This document shows positions 22,495 through 31,263 of a stretch of 51,102 nt of DNA, piece after piece. Position 1 is the first letter of the stretch. Every line of letters starts with the position of its first letter. Under the pieces are notes generated by a model. The model had not been told where the DNA came from. It saw nothing but the letters and a program-made list of their open reading frames with translations, and ran no database searches. The translations under genes were made by a program, and so were the position numbers. This stretch comes from a virus, in the IMG/VR virus record IMGVR_UViG_3300007351_000010, positions 1 through 51,102 of that record; one strand, written 5' to 3'.

Positions 22495-23469
22495 ATGATT
22501 ACTCGCAACGATATTGCCGCTCATCTGGAGCGGTCAGCAAGAAGCGGTTACCTGGCTTCCAAGAGCACCTACCAGTCACTACGTGCAGCGTTTGTGCGCG
22601 AAGCGCCATCGGATGGCGCCTTCGAAGAATACGTCGACATGGGCAGCACCCCATGGCCAGTGCTCAACTCGGGCAAGGGCGGCAGCGGCGGAACGGACGC
22701 TCGCACCGGCGCGCCGGTGGCAGGGCGCACCAACGCCGGCGGCCAGATCACTATCTGGGGCGGCGGAGAGCTGCCTCTGCAGGTGCGCAACCTGGACTAT
22801 GAGATCGGCATCGGCATGTCGCACAACGCGATCAATGACGACCGGGCCGGCAACCTGGTGCAGTGGGCCATGCAAGCGCGGGTGACCTTTGAGAAGCACA
22901 AAGATTACCTGTGCTTCGACGCCTTGAACAACGGCGAAGCTACCACCAAGTACGGCGCGTGCTATGACGCGTTGAGTTTCTTCAACGATTCTCACATCGA
23001 CCCAGGTGCGGTGTACCAGACCGGGCAGGACAATAAGTATGCCGTGGCGCTGTCCAACGCCAACTTCAAGACGGTCAAGATCGCAGCCGCCAAGGTAAAA
23101 GGCGGCGACGGGCAGCCAGTGGGCATGAACCACAACCTGCTGATCGTTCCCCCTGACCTGGAAGAAGAAGCTGCGCAGATCACCCTCAACAAGGAGAAGT
23201 CCGGGACGGCGAATCGGGATCTGAACCCGTATGCCGGTTCGGTGCGTCACCTGGTGGCCCCAGGCGGATGGCTGGACACGACCGCCTGGTACATCGTCGA
23301 TCCGAACGATATCGTCAAGCCGCTCTTGCTGCAGATTCGTCAGGAACCGACGCTGGTCATCTGGGACGATGAGAGCGCCGGAGACGGCGGCGCGCGCTTT
23401 TTCGTGTGGCGCGCCCGCTATAACGTGGCTTACGCATCCTGGCGGCATTGCTTCCAGGGCAACACTTAG
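22495..23469 (+). CDS. Major capsid protein, Mu gpT-like (HK97 fold)
   Basis: 324 residues. The pattern VDMGSTPWPVLN, then NDDRAGNLVQWAMQARVTFEKHKDYLCFDALNNG, then VPPDLEEEAAQI matches Mu gpT-like major capsid proteins, usual size about 300. GGAGG precedes the ATG. The N-terminal part is short, consistent with a separate scaffold. Confidence 0.92.
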   Translation: MITRNDIAAHLERSARSGYLASKSTYQSLRAAFVREAPSDGAFEEYVDMGSTPWPVLNSGKGGSGGTDARTGAPVAGRTNAGGQITIWGGGELPLQVRNLDYEIGIGMSHNAINDDRAGNLVQWAMQARVTFEKHKDYLCFDALNNGEATTKYGACYDALSFFNDSHIDPGAVYQTGQDNKYAVALSNANFKTVKIAAAKVKGGDGQPVGMNHNLLIVPPDLEEEAAQITLNKEKSGTANRDLNPYAGSVRHLVAPGGWLDTTAWYIVDPNDIVKPLLLQIRQEPTLVIWDDESAGDGGARFFVWRARYNVAYASWRHCFQGNT

Positions 23470-23471
23470 GC

Positions 23472-23951
23472 ATGTTCGTCTATTGCGCCCGGTCGTGGCG
23501 GGTGAGCACGATGCTGACAACAGGCAGCGTCCCGCTCACTTGTCCACCGGTCACCGCCGAGAACTTTGACACCAACAGGCTGGTAGAGCGGCTGATCTAC
23601 ATCCGGTTGCACGGCATACCGGATCAGCCTTATCTCTATGGAGATAATTGGCTAACCGCTCTATCGGCCGACCAGGTGCGCAGCGTGAGGCTGCCAAGTT
23701 CGCTGGTGTTCCTGGAAGGATGCTATGGCGCACTGTTCGCCCAGGCGTTTATTGACGCCGGGGCATTGGCTGTAGCCGGCAGCAGCGAGCAGACCATCGG
23801 GAAGCGCCTGGCCATCGGGCCCTCGAGCACTGTTGGGCAACGCTGGCTGTGGTCGGTCCTGAGAGGCAAGTCGGCAGGCGAGGCGCTGGCTCGAGCTGGG
23901 GCAGGTGAAAACTGGAGCGTGATAGGCGATAAGGAAGCGAGGTTGACATGA
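23472..23951 (+). CDS. Caspase/CHAT-like protein next to the capsid gene (159 aa)
   Basis: Residues 41-142 follow the C14/C25/CHAT pattern: strand and HG (LIYIRLHG, His47), strand and catalytic Cys (LVFLEGCYGA, Cys84), then AQAFIDAGALAVAG and LRGKSAGEALARA. His and Cys are the dyad of that peptidase clan. No other substrate-recognition domain is present. It may be an extra prohead protease, or a host-directed effector packaged with the head; both are inferences. Start 2 nt after the capsid stop; ATGA overlap with the next gene. Confidence 0.75.
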   Translation: MFVYCARSWRVSTMLTTGSVPLTCPPVTAENFDTNRLVERLIYIRLHGIPDQPYLYGDNWLTALSADQVRSVRLPSSLVFLEGCYGALFAQAFIDAGALAVAGSSEQTIGKRLAIGPSSTVGQRWLWSVLRGKSAGEALARAGAGENWSVIGDKEARLT

Positions 23952-24460
23952 AAAGCGATACCAAGAAAAGCAATACCAAGTTTTACCTGATCAATGCGGT
24001 GATCACTCTCGTGGTCGCGCTGGCTGTTTCGGTGGGCGCTCTAATCGCCTTCGATGTGCCGGTCGTGCAAGGTGTGACCAACTTCGACAGCCTGACCCTG
24101 AGCGAGAACCTGATCGTGGGCGGTACGTCTGCTTTGGGCGACGATGTGACGTTTACCGAGAGTATTGTCCTGACGCCAAATACATTCTCAGCGACTACCG
24201 GAGCAATCTCCCTTACGGCGGATTACACGTATTACAACATCACGCCTACGGGAACGATCACTCTAACGCTGACTACGACTGGCGCGTCCATTGGGCAGCT
24301 TCTGGTTATCACCAATAAGGCAGCCCAGAACATTGTAATTGCAGACACGATCGTACGTACATCCTCCGGCGCTGCGTTGACACTCGGCCAATACGATATT
24401 GTGGCTTTTGTGTTCACTGGTACGGAGTGGTACGAGTTGTTCTTGCTCGCCAACAGTTAA
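23948..24460 (+). CDS. Membrane-anchored beta-rich protein (170 aa)
   Basis: A lysine-rich N-terminus and one TM segment (about 13-35) are followed by a Thr/Ser-rich beta region (TLSENLIVGGTSALGDD, then ITLTLTTTGASIGQLL). A TM segment is unusual among head genes. It may be surface-exposed in the host or a capsid fibre with a leader. ATGA overlap; ends before a terminator. Confidence 0.7.
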   Translation: MKSDTKKSNTKFYLINAVITLVVALAVSVGALIAFDVPVVQGVTNFDSLTLSENLIVGGTSALGDDVTFTESIVLTPNTFSATTGAISLTADYTYYNITPTGTITLTLTTTGASIGQLLVITNKAAQNIVIADTIVRTSSGAALTLGQYDIVAFVFTGTEWYELFLLANS

Positions 24461-24462
24461 TG

Positions 24463-24503
24463 AAACTCCGGGGCGAAGGTTTAGCTTTCGCCTCCGGAGT
24501 TTT
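24463..24503 (+). terminator. Terminator after the head block
   Basis: AACTCCGG and GGCGAA arms pair with TTCGCC and CCGGAGTT around a TTTAGC loop, ending in TTTT. The palindrome copy 6 begins inside its 3' edge. Confidence 0.85.
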
Positions 24504-24514
24504 GCGCGCAAAAC
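24499..24514. promoter_or_regulatory. Dispersed palindrome, copy 6 (full consensus)
   Basis: GTTTTGCGCGCAAAAC, a perfect 16-bp palindrome, adjoining the terminator and 22 nt before the next start codon. Confidence 0.7.
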
Positions 24515-24535
24515 AATGCCGCGTCAGGAGGTTCT

Positions 24536-24799
24536 ATGCAAGCGAAAGTAAGAGAGGATTCCGAACAGCGGATCATTACCAGCTGCAGCGGGCGTGAGTT
24601 CGTCAAAGGCGTATGGCGTGACGTTCCGGCTGGCTTCGAGGCGGAGGCGCAGCACAACCCGTTCCTGGAAACCAGAGAACCCACAAAGGTTGTAAGCGGA
24701 TCACTTCCTATCCTGGAAGGCGAGCCGATCAGCGAAACGGTTGTGAACTTCGAAACCAAGCCGGCTGTGAAGCGCAAGAGCGGAGGCAAACATGATTAG
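24536..24799 (+). CDS. Unknown virion-module protein (87 aa)
   Basis: AGGAGG lies 5 nt before the ATG. Small beta protein without recognised motif (SGREFVKGVWRDVPAGFEAE). Position after the capsid gene suggests a minor head protein. Confidence 0.7.
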   Translation: MQAKVREDSEQRIITSCSGREFVKGVWRDVPAGFEAEAQHNPFLETREPTKVVSGSLPILEGEPISETVVNFETKPAVKRKSGGKHD

Positions 24800-25178
24800 C
24801 ATTGCAGGTCCGTTCAACAGCGGCGAAGCGGTCGGGAACAATGGCGTCGCCACTGCCAATGCCAACAGCATGATCAGATTGCGCGGCAAGATCATGGGCA
24901 TCTACGTCAAATACAATGACAGCCCGCCGGCAGCCACCACCGATGTGGTTATCAAAGCGCTGGGCACTTCGCCGGCCGCACCGACTTACAACCTGCTGGC
25001 ATTGGCCAATGGCGCAACGGACGGCTGGCGTTATCCGCAGGCACTGATCCATACCGTTGCGGGCGTAGAGATTGCCGGCGAATACACCCCTCTGCTGATC
25101 GATGATTACATCAACGTATTGATCGACCAGGCCAATGCTGGCGACAACGTTGACGTGTGGTTGATGCTGGAGTTGTAA
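24792..25178 (+). CDS. Virion-associated beta protein (128 aa)
   Basis: Starts MISIAGPFNSGEAVG with the pattern IRLRGKIMGIYVKYNDSPP, then VVIKALG, which I have seen in phage head-tail regions but cannot name. All-beta, probably a head fibre or decoration component. Confidence 0.75.
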   Translation: MISIAGPFNSGEAVGNNGVATANANSMIRLRGKIMGIYVKYNDSPPAATTDVVIKALGTSPAAPTYNLLALANGATDGWRYPQALIHTVAGVEIAGEYTPLLIDDYINVLIDQANAGDNVDVWLMLEL

Positions 25179-25675
25179 TGGCTTACGGATCTGAGAGCGA
25201 AGTAGCAGCCCTGACGCCCCGCGCGGCAAACGCCAGCGGGGTATTCGATACGACCACCACGCCAAAGCTGGCAACGGTGACCACCTGGCTGACGCAACTC
25301 AGCAGCATGGTCGACTCGATGCTGGCGAAGGAAGGCTTTTCCGTTCCGATCACCAATACGACGGTCAAGCCGGCGCTGGACCTGTTCGTTGAGCAGGAAG
25401 CAGCGGCACTGGTGGAAGGCGTGAACGGTTCCGGGCGTTTCGGACCCAGCACAGGCAAGGGCGGCGGGCGCGGTCGTTTTGCCCTGATGCTGGATGACGT
25501 GAAAGCGTTCATCGAAGGTAACGCTTTCGGCTTCGAACAGGCCGGGGCGACACGCAGCCTCAACATCGGCGCGCAGATCGGGTATCGAGGCACAGACGAT
25601 GCCGGCGATGATGTAGAGCCGATCTTCCAGCGCAAGGCGTTCGGGAACGTGTTCGAAGATTGGGATACCGACTGA
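25178..25675 (+). CDS. Head-tail connector, HK97 gp6-like (165 aa)
   Basis: A helical N-terminus (SEVAALTPRAANASGVFD, then LATVTTWLTQLSSMVDSML) is the usual adaptor pattern, followed by a Gly-rich loop. Overlaps the previous stop by TAATG and the next start by TGATG. Confidence 0.75.
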   Translation: MAYGSESEVAALTPRAANASGVFDTTTTPKLATVTTWLTQLSSMVDSMLAKEGFSVPITNTTVKPALDLFVEQEAAALVEGVNGSGRFGPSTGKGGGRGRFALMLDDVKAFIEGNAFGFEQAGATRSLNIGAQIGYRGTDDAGDDVEPIFQRKAFGNVFEDWDTD

Positions 25676-26175
25676 TGGCCAAGAGCTTGATTTCTGTTAC
25701 CAGTAAGCCGCCGTTCAGAGACATTCTGGGGCGCTTCACCAAGGCAGATAAAGGGCTGCTCGAGGATAAGCGTGAAGGCATGCGCAACCTCGGCCGGCGC
25801 TGGGTAGCGATTGCCAGGGAAGAAGCGCCGCTGGGTAAGACCGGCAAGTTCCGAAAGTCGATCGGCTATCGCACCAACCAGAGCGGGCAGACAGTAGGTT
25901 TCTCGACCTTCAGCGCCAAGCCGCTGGGACGGTGGATCATCGAGGGTACGCCGGCGCATGGTATTTGGACGCGCAGGGCCTTCGGCGTGTTGAGGTTCTT
26001 CTGGGAAAAAGGCTTCAACGGGCCAGGGATCTATTTCTTCCGCTCGGTCACCCACCCTGGGACCAAGCCGAATCCTTTCCACGAACGAGCCACCGATCGC
26101 TGGATGCCGGAAGCGGACGTCGAGCTGCGGCGCATCTCCCGCAAGTACGTGATGGCAGTGCAGGGAAAAGGGTAA
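25675..26175 (+). CDS. Head closure / HK97 gp10-like protein (166 aa)
   Basis: REEAPLGKTGKFRKSIGYRT in the middle is the signature of HK97 gp10-like proteins. A basic helical N-terminus (EDKREGMRNLGRRWVAIA) fits. Stabilises the head-tail junction. Translationally coupled to the connector. Confidence 0.8.
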   Translation: MAKSLISVTSKPPFRDILGRFTKADKGLLEDKREGMRNLGRRWVAIAREEAPLGKTGKFRKSIGYRTNQSGQTVGFSTFSAKPLGRWIIEGTPAHGIWTRRAFGVLRFFWEKGFNGPGIYFFRSVTHPGTKPNPFHERATDRWMPEADVELRRISRKYVMAVQGKG

Positions 26176-26178
26176 AGC

Positions 26179-26637
26179 ATGAGCGAGTATGCGATCCAGT
26201 TAGGTATCCAGGCCGCCATTCAGGCGATGAGCGAGTTCACCGACGCAGATGTGGTGATCAACGATTGGAGCTTCCTCGATAAATCCAGCGCCAACGCGCC
26301 GTACGTATTGATCGAGGATAGCGACGATTTCGACAGCGAGCAGAATACCCAGGAGCCGGAAACGGTGTGGAATATTCCTATCAATCTGATCGAGGCTTTC
26401 AGCGACTGGGATACCACACTCAATAATTTTCGCACACGCCGGCAGGCGATCCTCGACAAGATCAATTCCGATACCGTGCGCACGGCGGGCGGCCTGGAAG
26501 CGACCAACGTGCGGCGCGTGCGCAACGATGGGAAGATTTATCACATCTACGACAAGAATATTTCCGACGAAGAACTGCGCCAGGCTTCGCCATCGTTCAT
26601 CGGCCAGCGGATCATACTGGAGACGGAGGAATTCTAA
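26179..26637 (+). CDS. Tail terminator-like protein (152 aa)
   Basis: Alpha/beta protein with NIPINLIEAFSDWDTTLNNF, RRQAILDKIN and a C-terminal LETEEF strand, the usual tail-terminator layout. Sits between gp10-like and tail tube genes. Confidence 0.75.
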   Translation: MSEYAIQLGIQAAIQAMSEFTDADVVINDWSFLDKSSANAPYVLIEDSDDFDSEQNTQEPETVWNIPINLIEAFSDWDTTLNNFRTRRQAILDKINSDTVRTAGGLEATNVRRVRNDGKIYHIYDKNISDEELRQASPSFIGQRIILETEEF

Positions 26638-26638
26638 T

Positions 26639-26866
26639 ATGCCGAAACCTAAACCAGCGGGTAAAGAACACCCGGCGGGTATAGAACACCCGATCGATAA
26701 GCAAGAAGGCCGGGTCGAATATTTCATCGCTCAGACGCAGCTTACCAACGATGCGACTGAGCGCCAGTACGAGGCAGGGGAAACGGTAACCAGCAGGGAC
26801 TTCGAGCCAGGGGTGATCGATAATTGGCTGAAGATCGGTGTACTGGTCAGGAAGGAGGACGCATGA
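26639..26866 (+). CDS. Unknown small protein (75 aa)
   Basis: GGAGG lies 7 nt before the ATG. It contains a duplicated GKEHPAG-IEHP motif near the start, then a beta domain (EAGETVTSRDFEPGVIDNW). Similar small proteins sit before the tail tube gene in other phages. Function unknown. Confidence 0.65.
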   Translation: MPKPKPAGKEHPAGIEHPIDKQEGRVEYFIAQTQLTNDATERQYEAGETVTSRDFEPGVIDNWLKIGVLVRKEDA

Positions 26867-27609
26867 CCGCGGGAAAAAATAAGCTGACCCGTTACATGCG
26901 CATTTATCTGGGCGGCTACGATCTGAGCGGAGACGCCCGGACAGTGGATAGCCTGGATGCCATGTACGCCGACCAGGATATGAGCGGCTGGAGCGACCAG
27001 GTGAAGAAGTCGCTGGCAGATATGGTGATGACGGTTGGCGTGCGAGGCTTCCAGGCGTTGATGAACGATACCGCCAACTCTGGCGCTCATTCGCTGCTGA
27101 AATCGCCGGACGGTGTGACACAGAAACAGGTGTCGGTGCTGTTCGGCGGCGGCGCAGCTCCCGCAGCGAGCGACCCGGCTTATCTGCTGACCGGCGTGGA
27201 CATCGCCGGAAACATCGTCATGGATGGCAAGGCTCCGGCGATCCGGGGAGACTTCGTGCCTATGCCTGGCTATATGGACGGGCAGCCGTGGGGCAAAGTG
27301 CTCATGCCGAATACCAGCCTGGCTGCTACGACCAACGGCTCAACCGTAGATGACGCCGCGTCGTCCGCCAATGGCGCACATGCTAACCTGCACATCCTGG
27401 CAACGGCCAGCGGAAATTTCGAGTTCAAGATCGAGCATTCGACAGATGGCAATTCCTGGGCAACCCTGGGAACGGTGTTTACTGCCAACGGCTCGGCAAT
27501 CACCAGTGAATACAAAACATTCACTGGCACGGTCAATCGTTACGTACGCTTTGTCGCAACCCGCACGGGTGGCACCGTGTCTGTGGTTTGCGTATTTGCA
27601 AGAAAATAG
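26863..27609 (+). CDS. Tail tube protein with C-terminal beta domain (248 aa)
   Basis: Residues 1-155 are a tail tube unit (GKNKLTRYMRIYLGGYDL, DMSGWSDQVKKSLADM, NDTANSGAHSLLK). Residues about 165-248 add an immunoglobulin/discoidin-like beta domain (FEFKIEHSTDGNSWATLG). It shares motifs with the next gene, so the two are paralogues. The extra domain would project from the tail surface. Confidence 0.85.
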   Translation: MTAGKNKLTRYMRIYLGGYDLSGDARTVDSLDAMYADQDMSGWSDQVKKSLADMVMTVGVRGFQALMNDTANSGAHSLLKSPDGVTQKQVSVLFGGGAAPAASDPAYLLTGVDIAGNIVMDGKAPAIRGDFVPMPGYMDGQPWGKVLMPNTSLAATTNGSTVDDAASSANGAHANLHILATASGNFEFKIEHSTDGNSWATLGTVFTANGSAITSEYKTFTGTVNRYVRFVATRTGGTVSVVCVFARK

Positions 27610-27617
27610 GAGGCTGA

Positions 27618-28076
27618 ATGGCTGGAGTACCTGGTAAAAACAAACTGGAAAGAGGCATCAGATTCTACTTCGATGATTCTGGTGGGACCCCCCGCGAACT
27701 ATCGGGCGATATGCTGCCTGGCACGCTGCAGGGCGGCGGCGTTGTGTTGGATGAAGTCGATATGTCGGGCGCATCCGACGCAGTGAAGAAAGCCCTGGGC
27801 GGGCCTGGAGACGGGACGGTTGTTGCACAGTTCTATCTCAACGATACGGCCACGACCGGCGCTCACACCGTGCTGAAAGGCATGGTTGGATTGATCGGCA
27901 CGCTGACCATCCAATGGGGCTCTAACGGCGCCGCACCCTCCACCGGAGATCCGGAATGGGAGGGCGAGTACGTTTACCTGGGCGGGCAGATGAGCGCGTC
28001 GGGTAAAGGGATCTTCAGCGCCACATTCAAGCCGGCCAGCGGCCAGGCTGATCCGGCCTGGGGTACGGTGAGTTAG
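27618..28076 (+). CDS. Second tail tube paralogue (152 aa)
   Basis: Same motifs as the preceding protein in the same order (PGKNKLERGIRFYFDD, DMSGASDAVKKALGG, NDTATTGAHTVLKG) but without the added beta domain. Tandem duplication of the tube gene. The tail may contain both subunits, or one may be specialised for a tail end. Confidence 0.8.
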   Translation: MAGVPGKNKLERGIRFYFDDSGGTPRELSGDMLPGTLQGGGVVLDEVDMSGASDAVKKALGGPGDGTVVAQFYLNDTATTGAHTVLKGMVGLIGTLTIQWGSNGAAPSTGDPEWEGEYVYLGGQMSASGKGIFSATFKPASGQADPAWGTVS

Positions 28077-28429
28077 TGCGCAAGATCGATTGCCCGGCAG
28101 GCGGCTGGATAGGCCTGCCGGACGAATGGTTTGGCGAGCACGCCGTCCGGAGAGAAGAAGCCCAGCGCAAGAGCGAGGGTTTGCCGGATGTATTCCAGAC
28201 CTGGACGATAGCACTATCCTTATTGGAGGACTGGGGAGGCATTCCAGGTCTGGACGGCAATCCTGAAAACTGGGATTTCTCGATGAAGTCCTGGCCGCTC
28301 TTGAACTGGATTTCCAAAACCGTGTTCGCCGATCTGGACGTTGCGCTGCGCTTCCCAAAAGTCTGGCCCGGCTCGTCGCAGGATGGTTCGATGAAAACTA
28401 TCGAACCGGAGATGAAGCCGGGCGATTAG
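28076..28429 (+). CDS. Tail assembly chaperone, short product (gpG-like)
   Basis: 117 residues from a GTG start overlapping the upstream TAG. It lies where lambda-like phages keep gpG. CCCAAAA at 28354-28360 is in the correct frame (C CCA AAA) for a -1 shift near the end of the gene. Without the shift translation stops at 28429. Confidence 0.8.
   Translation: MRKIDCPAGGWIGLPDEWFGEHAVRREEAQRKSEGLPDVFQTWTIALSLLEDWGGIPGLDGNPENWDFSMKSWPLLNWISKTVFADLDVALRFPKVWPGSSQDGSMKTIEPEMKPGD
28354..28360 (+). promoter_or_regulatory. Programmed -1 frameshift site CCCAAAA
   Basis: The heptamer fits X XXY YYZ in the reading frame of the 28076 gene. The -1 frame then stays open for 95 codons to 28647. Confidence 0.85.
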
Positions 28430-28647
28430 AAGGCGATGCGCTGGACCTGACCCCGCCTGCGCTGTACAGCCTGTGGCGATCGTGGCGGGATGGTAAGTTA
28501 GGTTACCTGGATACGCCGCTCAGGCACACGGCAGCAGCGCAGGCGGTAGAAGTGATCCACAATATCCTGGAAATCAAGCGCGGCGGTGATTGGGCGAAGT
28601 TCACCCCGATACAAGCGGAGCTGTTGAGATGGCTAGAAGCAGAGTAG
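28360..28647 (+). CDS. Tail assembly chaperone, frameshift extension (gpT-like)
   Basis: No start codon of its own is needed. After slippage at CCCAAAA the frame reads SLARLVAGWFDENYRTGDEA to a stop at 28645-28647, with LTPPALYSLWRSWRDGKLGY and RWLEAE. This is the T domain of the gpG-T fusion, which recruits the tape measure. Confidence 0.8.
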   Translation, partial: SLARLVAGWFDENYRTGDEAGRLEGDALDLTPPALYSLWRSWRDGKLGYLDTPLRHTAAAQAVEVIHNILEIKRGGDWAKFTPIQAELLRWLEAE

Positions 28648-28973
28648 ACACAATCTATGGCATAGAGCGCGATCCGCAGAGCGAGGCAAAAGGTGATCTC
28701 GTTTGCCCGGTGGTGTTCATCTGGAAGAAGATCGGCGGGGGACTGATCAAGGATAACGTCGCCGGCGCTTTCAAACATGGCGATAGCGTGATAGTGATCG
28801 ACCAGCAGATCGTGGACGGCTTCCGCTGGTGTAAGGTGCGGGGGGAGATCGTTATTCCAGACGGGGAAGAAATGACCCCGGAAGAGCAAGCGAACGGCGG
28901 CAAACGTACGCTCACCGGCTGGCTGCGCTCCAGCCTGCTGAAAGATTACGGGGCGGCCGAGTATGGCGGGTAA
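28629..28973 (+). CDS. Small SH3-like protein (114 aa)
   Basis: Starts inside the end of the frameshifted chaperone. Beta strands with KHGDSVIVIDQQIVDGFRWC suggest an SH3-like barrel. Lies just before the tape measure; a minor tail component by position. Confidence 0.65.
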   Translation: MARSRVDTIYGIERDPQSEAKGDLVCPVVFIWKKIGGGLIKDNVAGAFKHGDSVIVIDQQIVDGFRWCKVRGEIVIPDGEEMTPEEQANGGKRTLTGWLRSSLLKDYGAAEYGG

Positions 28974-31263
28974 CGTCGAAGTCGACCTGATCGTCAAGGC
29001 CATCTCGGAGGGTTTCGAGAAGGTCGCAGATGATCTTAAGAAGGCGGGCGATGGCGCCGGTGGAGCTGGGGATGAATCCGAGAAGGCATCCCATAAGTTT
29101 ACCGAGCTTGCCAACCAACTGAATGTTGCCAAAGACGCCGCCAAGATTTTCTTTGGGACATTCGAGAAGGTCTTTGAGCTGGGCAAGGCCGGGGAACAGA
29201 TAAACCAGACTACAGCGAGCTTCGAAGGCCTGGTAGAGTCTATTGGAGCAGCTCCTGATCTGCTCGACCAACTGCGCAGCGCCAGCAAGGGCACGGTGGA
29301 TGATATGAAGCTGATGTCGTCTACCTTGACCCTGGCGGCAGGTGCAAGCGATGAATTAGCTGGTGCGATGATGGGCGCTGCTCCGCAGTTGATGGAGATC
29401 GCCAAAGCTGCCAACAAACTCAACCCCACGCTGGGCGATACGACTTTCATGTATGAAAGCCTGGCAATGGGTATCAAGCGATCCAGCCCGCTGATCCTGG
29501 ACAACCTGGGGCTGACAATAAAGGTTGAAGAAGCGAATCGCCAGTATGCCGATAGCATCGGAAAGACAGTAGATCAGCTAACAGCGGAAGAACTGAAAAT
29601 GGCGCTGCTGGAAGCGACGCTAAAAGCCGGCGATCAGATGTTACAGCAGGTGGGCGGCTCCACCGATAGCGCCACGGATAGCATAGCCCGAATGGAAACG
29701 GCCACGAAGAATGCCGCCGATGCCTTCAAGGCCATGCTTGCGCCAGCTATTTCCGATGCTGCCGATGCGATCTATTACATGCTCGAAGGCGCCGACCTGA
29801 TTGGGGAGGCGCTTAGAAAGCATGCCAGTTCAGTCGCTTCATCGGCTAAAAATTGGGACGAATACAGCGCAGAGATGATCCGGGCGGCTAAGGCGGCGGG
29901 CCTGTTTGCCAAAGAGGTTGACGGAGAGATCAAGGTATTCGAGCGCCAAGGCAACACATTCATTGAAGTCACCGACAGTCTAAACCTGTTGAACGAGTCC
30001 ATGTTCCGCAATCGCAGCGAATCCAGCGAGGCGACACGCGCCGCTGATAAGATGACTGCAACAAACATCCAACTCGCGAAGACTGCTGCAGATGCTGCCA
30101 AGAGTAATACTGGCATGGCGAATTCCATGCACCTCAGCAAGGACGCAATGGAAGATGCGCTAGACGCTATGAATGGAGCGGATGAGGCATTACAGAGCCT
30201 TGCAAAAGCACAGGATGAATTGACGGCCACAACGGAAGCTCTCGCGGCCGGTTTGGCGGGCGAGCTGCAGGACGCGCTGGATGATTACAGCGAAACAATG
30301 GGGGAGTTAATTGAGGAACACACCAGACTAACCGACGAATTGGCAGAGGCCGAGAGGCTATATGGCGCAAATAGCGAGAAGGTTGCAGAACTGACCGGCG
30401 CTCTTAAAGAGAATGAAGAAGAGCAATTGAAAGCGGGGGAGGCGCTGCGCGTTGCTACGGCAGAGATGATATACCAGCAGGCAGCAGCGGGTTTAGACGC
30501 CGGCGCGGCGCTTGAACTGGCGCGCAGCATGGGCATTCTTTCAGAATCCGACTATGCAACCGCCATGATGGTACAGCTTTTGCGGCAGGAATTCGACTTG
30601 AACCGGGACGGGATGATTAGCGCAGAAGAGGCGGCAAGAGGTTATAACTCAAGCATTTTGCTGATGCAGCAGGCCATAGCGAAGCTGCAATCTACCGGAA
30701 CAGAAATCACCTTTGAGAACCTCAAGAAAGCGATGGAGGAACTTGCAAAGGCAGCCGGCAGCGAGGATGCACAGAATGCGGGTGAAGCGGCTAAAGATGT
30801 AGCCGAAGGCGTTGAAGACGCGGGGAAGGCATCTGAGGACGCAGAGGGCAGCATGGAAGATGCCGCCACCAGCATGGATAAACTGGCGGGCGCAGCCGAT
30901 GACGCCAAAGACCCGGTGGATGATCTTGCCGATACTATCGCCAGGCTGCCAAAGAGCGTGAACGTCCGCTTCTCTCAGTCCGGCGGCGATGCGGTGCTGA
31001 AGCTGCTGAAAGACATCAAGGCAGGGATTGCCGATTTACCCAGCTACAAGAAAGTCGTTATCGAAGTCGAGGCGAAAGAAGGCCCACCGCAAAATATACA
31101 GGGAAACGAAAACCTGAGCGGCGGCAATCAGAACGCAGGCGGGCCGACAACGATTGTAAACAACGAGTTCAATGTTTACGATCAGATGGCGGGCGAGTTA
31201 CTGTTAGAGCAGCAGCGTATGGCTGCGCGTGGCATGGCTGAGGAGTTGATGAATGGCCGCTAA
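28963..31263 (+). CDS. Tape measure protein with an EF-hand (766 aa)
   Basis: Long helical protein, mainly coiled coil, setting tail length; 766 residues would correspond to roughly 110-115 nm by the usual 1.5 A per residue rule. An EF-hand loop DLNRDGMISAEE lies near residue 545. The C-terminal part is Gly/Asn-rich. No lytic or peptidase domain is recognisable. Start after the SH3-like gene by an overlap. Confidence 0.92.
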   Translation: MAGNVEVDLIVKAISEGFEKVADDLKKAGDGAGGAGDESEKASHKFTELANQLNVAKDAAKIFFGTFEKVFELGKAGEQINQTTASFEGLVESIGAAPDLLDQLRSASKGTVDDMKLMSSTLTLAAGASDELAGAMMGAAPQLMEIAKAANKLNPTLGDTTFMYESLAMGIKRSSPLILDNLGLTIKVEEANRQYADSIGKTVDQLTAEELKMALLEATLKAGDQMLQQVGGSTDSATDSIARMETATKNAADAFKAMLAPAISDAADAIYYMLEGADLIGEALRKHASSVASSAKNWDEYSAEMIRAAKAAGLFAKEVDGEIKVFERQGNTFIEVTDSLNLLNESMFRNRSESSEATRAADKMTATNIQLAKTAADAAKSNTGMANSMHLSKDAMEDALDAMNGADEALQSLAKAQDELTATTEALAAGLAGELQDALDDYSETMGELIEEHTRLTDELAEAERLYGANSEKVAELTGALKENEEEQLKAGEALRVATAEMIYQQAAAGLDAGAALELARSMGILSESDYATAMMVQLLRQEFDLNRDGMISAEEAARGYNSSILLMQQAIAKLQSTGTEITFENLKKAMEELAKAAGSEDAQNAGEAAKDVAEGVEDAGKASEDAEGSMEDAATSMDKLAGAADDAKDPVDDLADTIARLPKSVNVRFSQSGGDAVLKLLKDIKAGIADLPSYKKVVIEVEAKEGPPQNIQGNENLSGGNQNAGGPTTIVNNEFNVYDQMAGELLLEQQRMAARGMAEELMNGR

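Noticed and set aside
22579-23520. 313-codon minus-strand ORF
   Set aside because: Opposite the major capsid gene; no motif.
28503-29558. 351-codon minus-strand ORF
   Set aside because: Low-complexity Ser/Ala product opposite the tape measure; no start signal.
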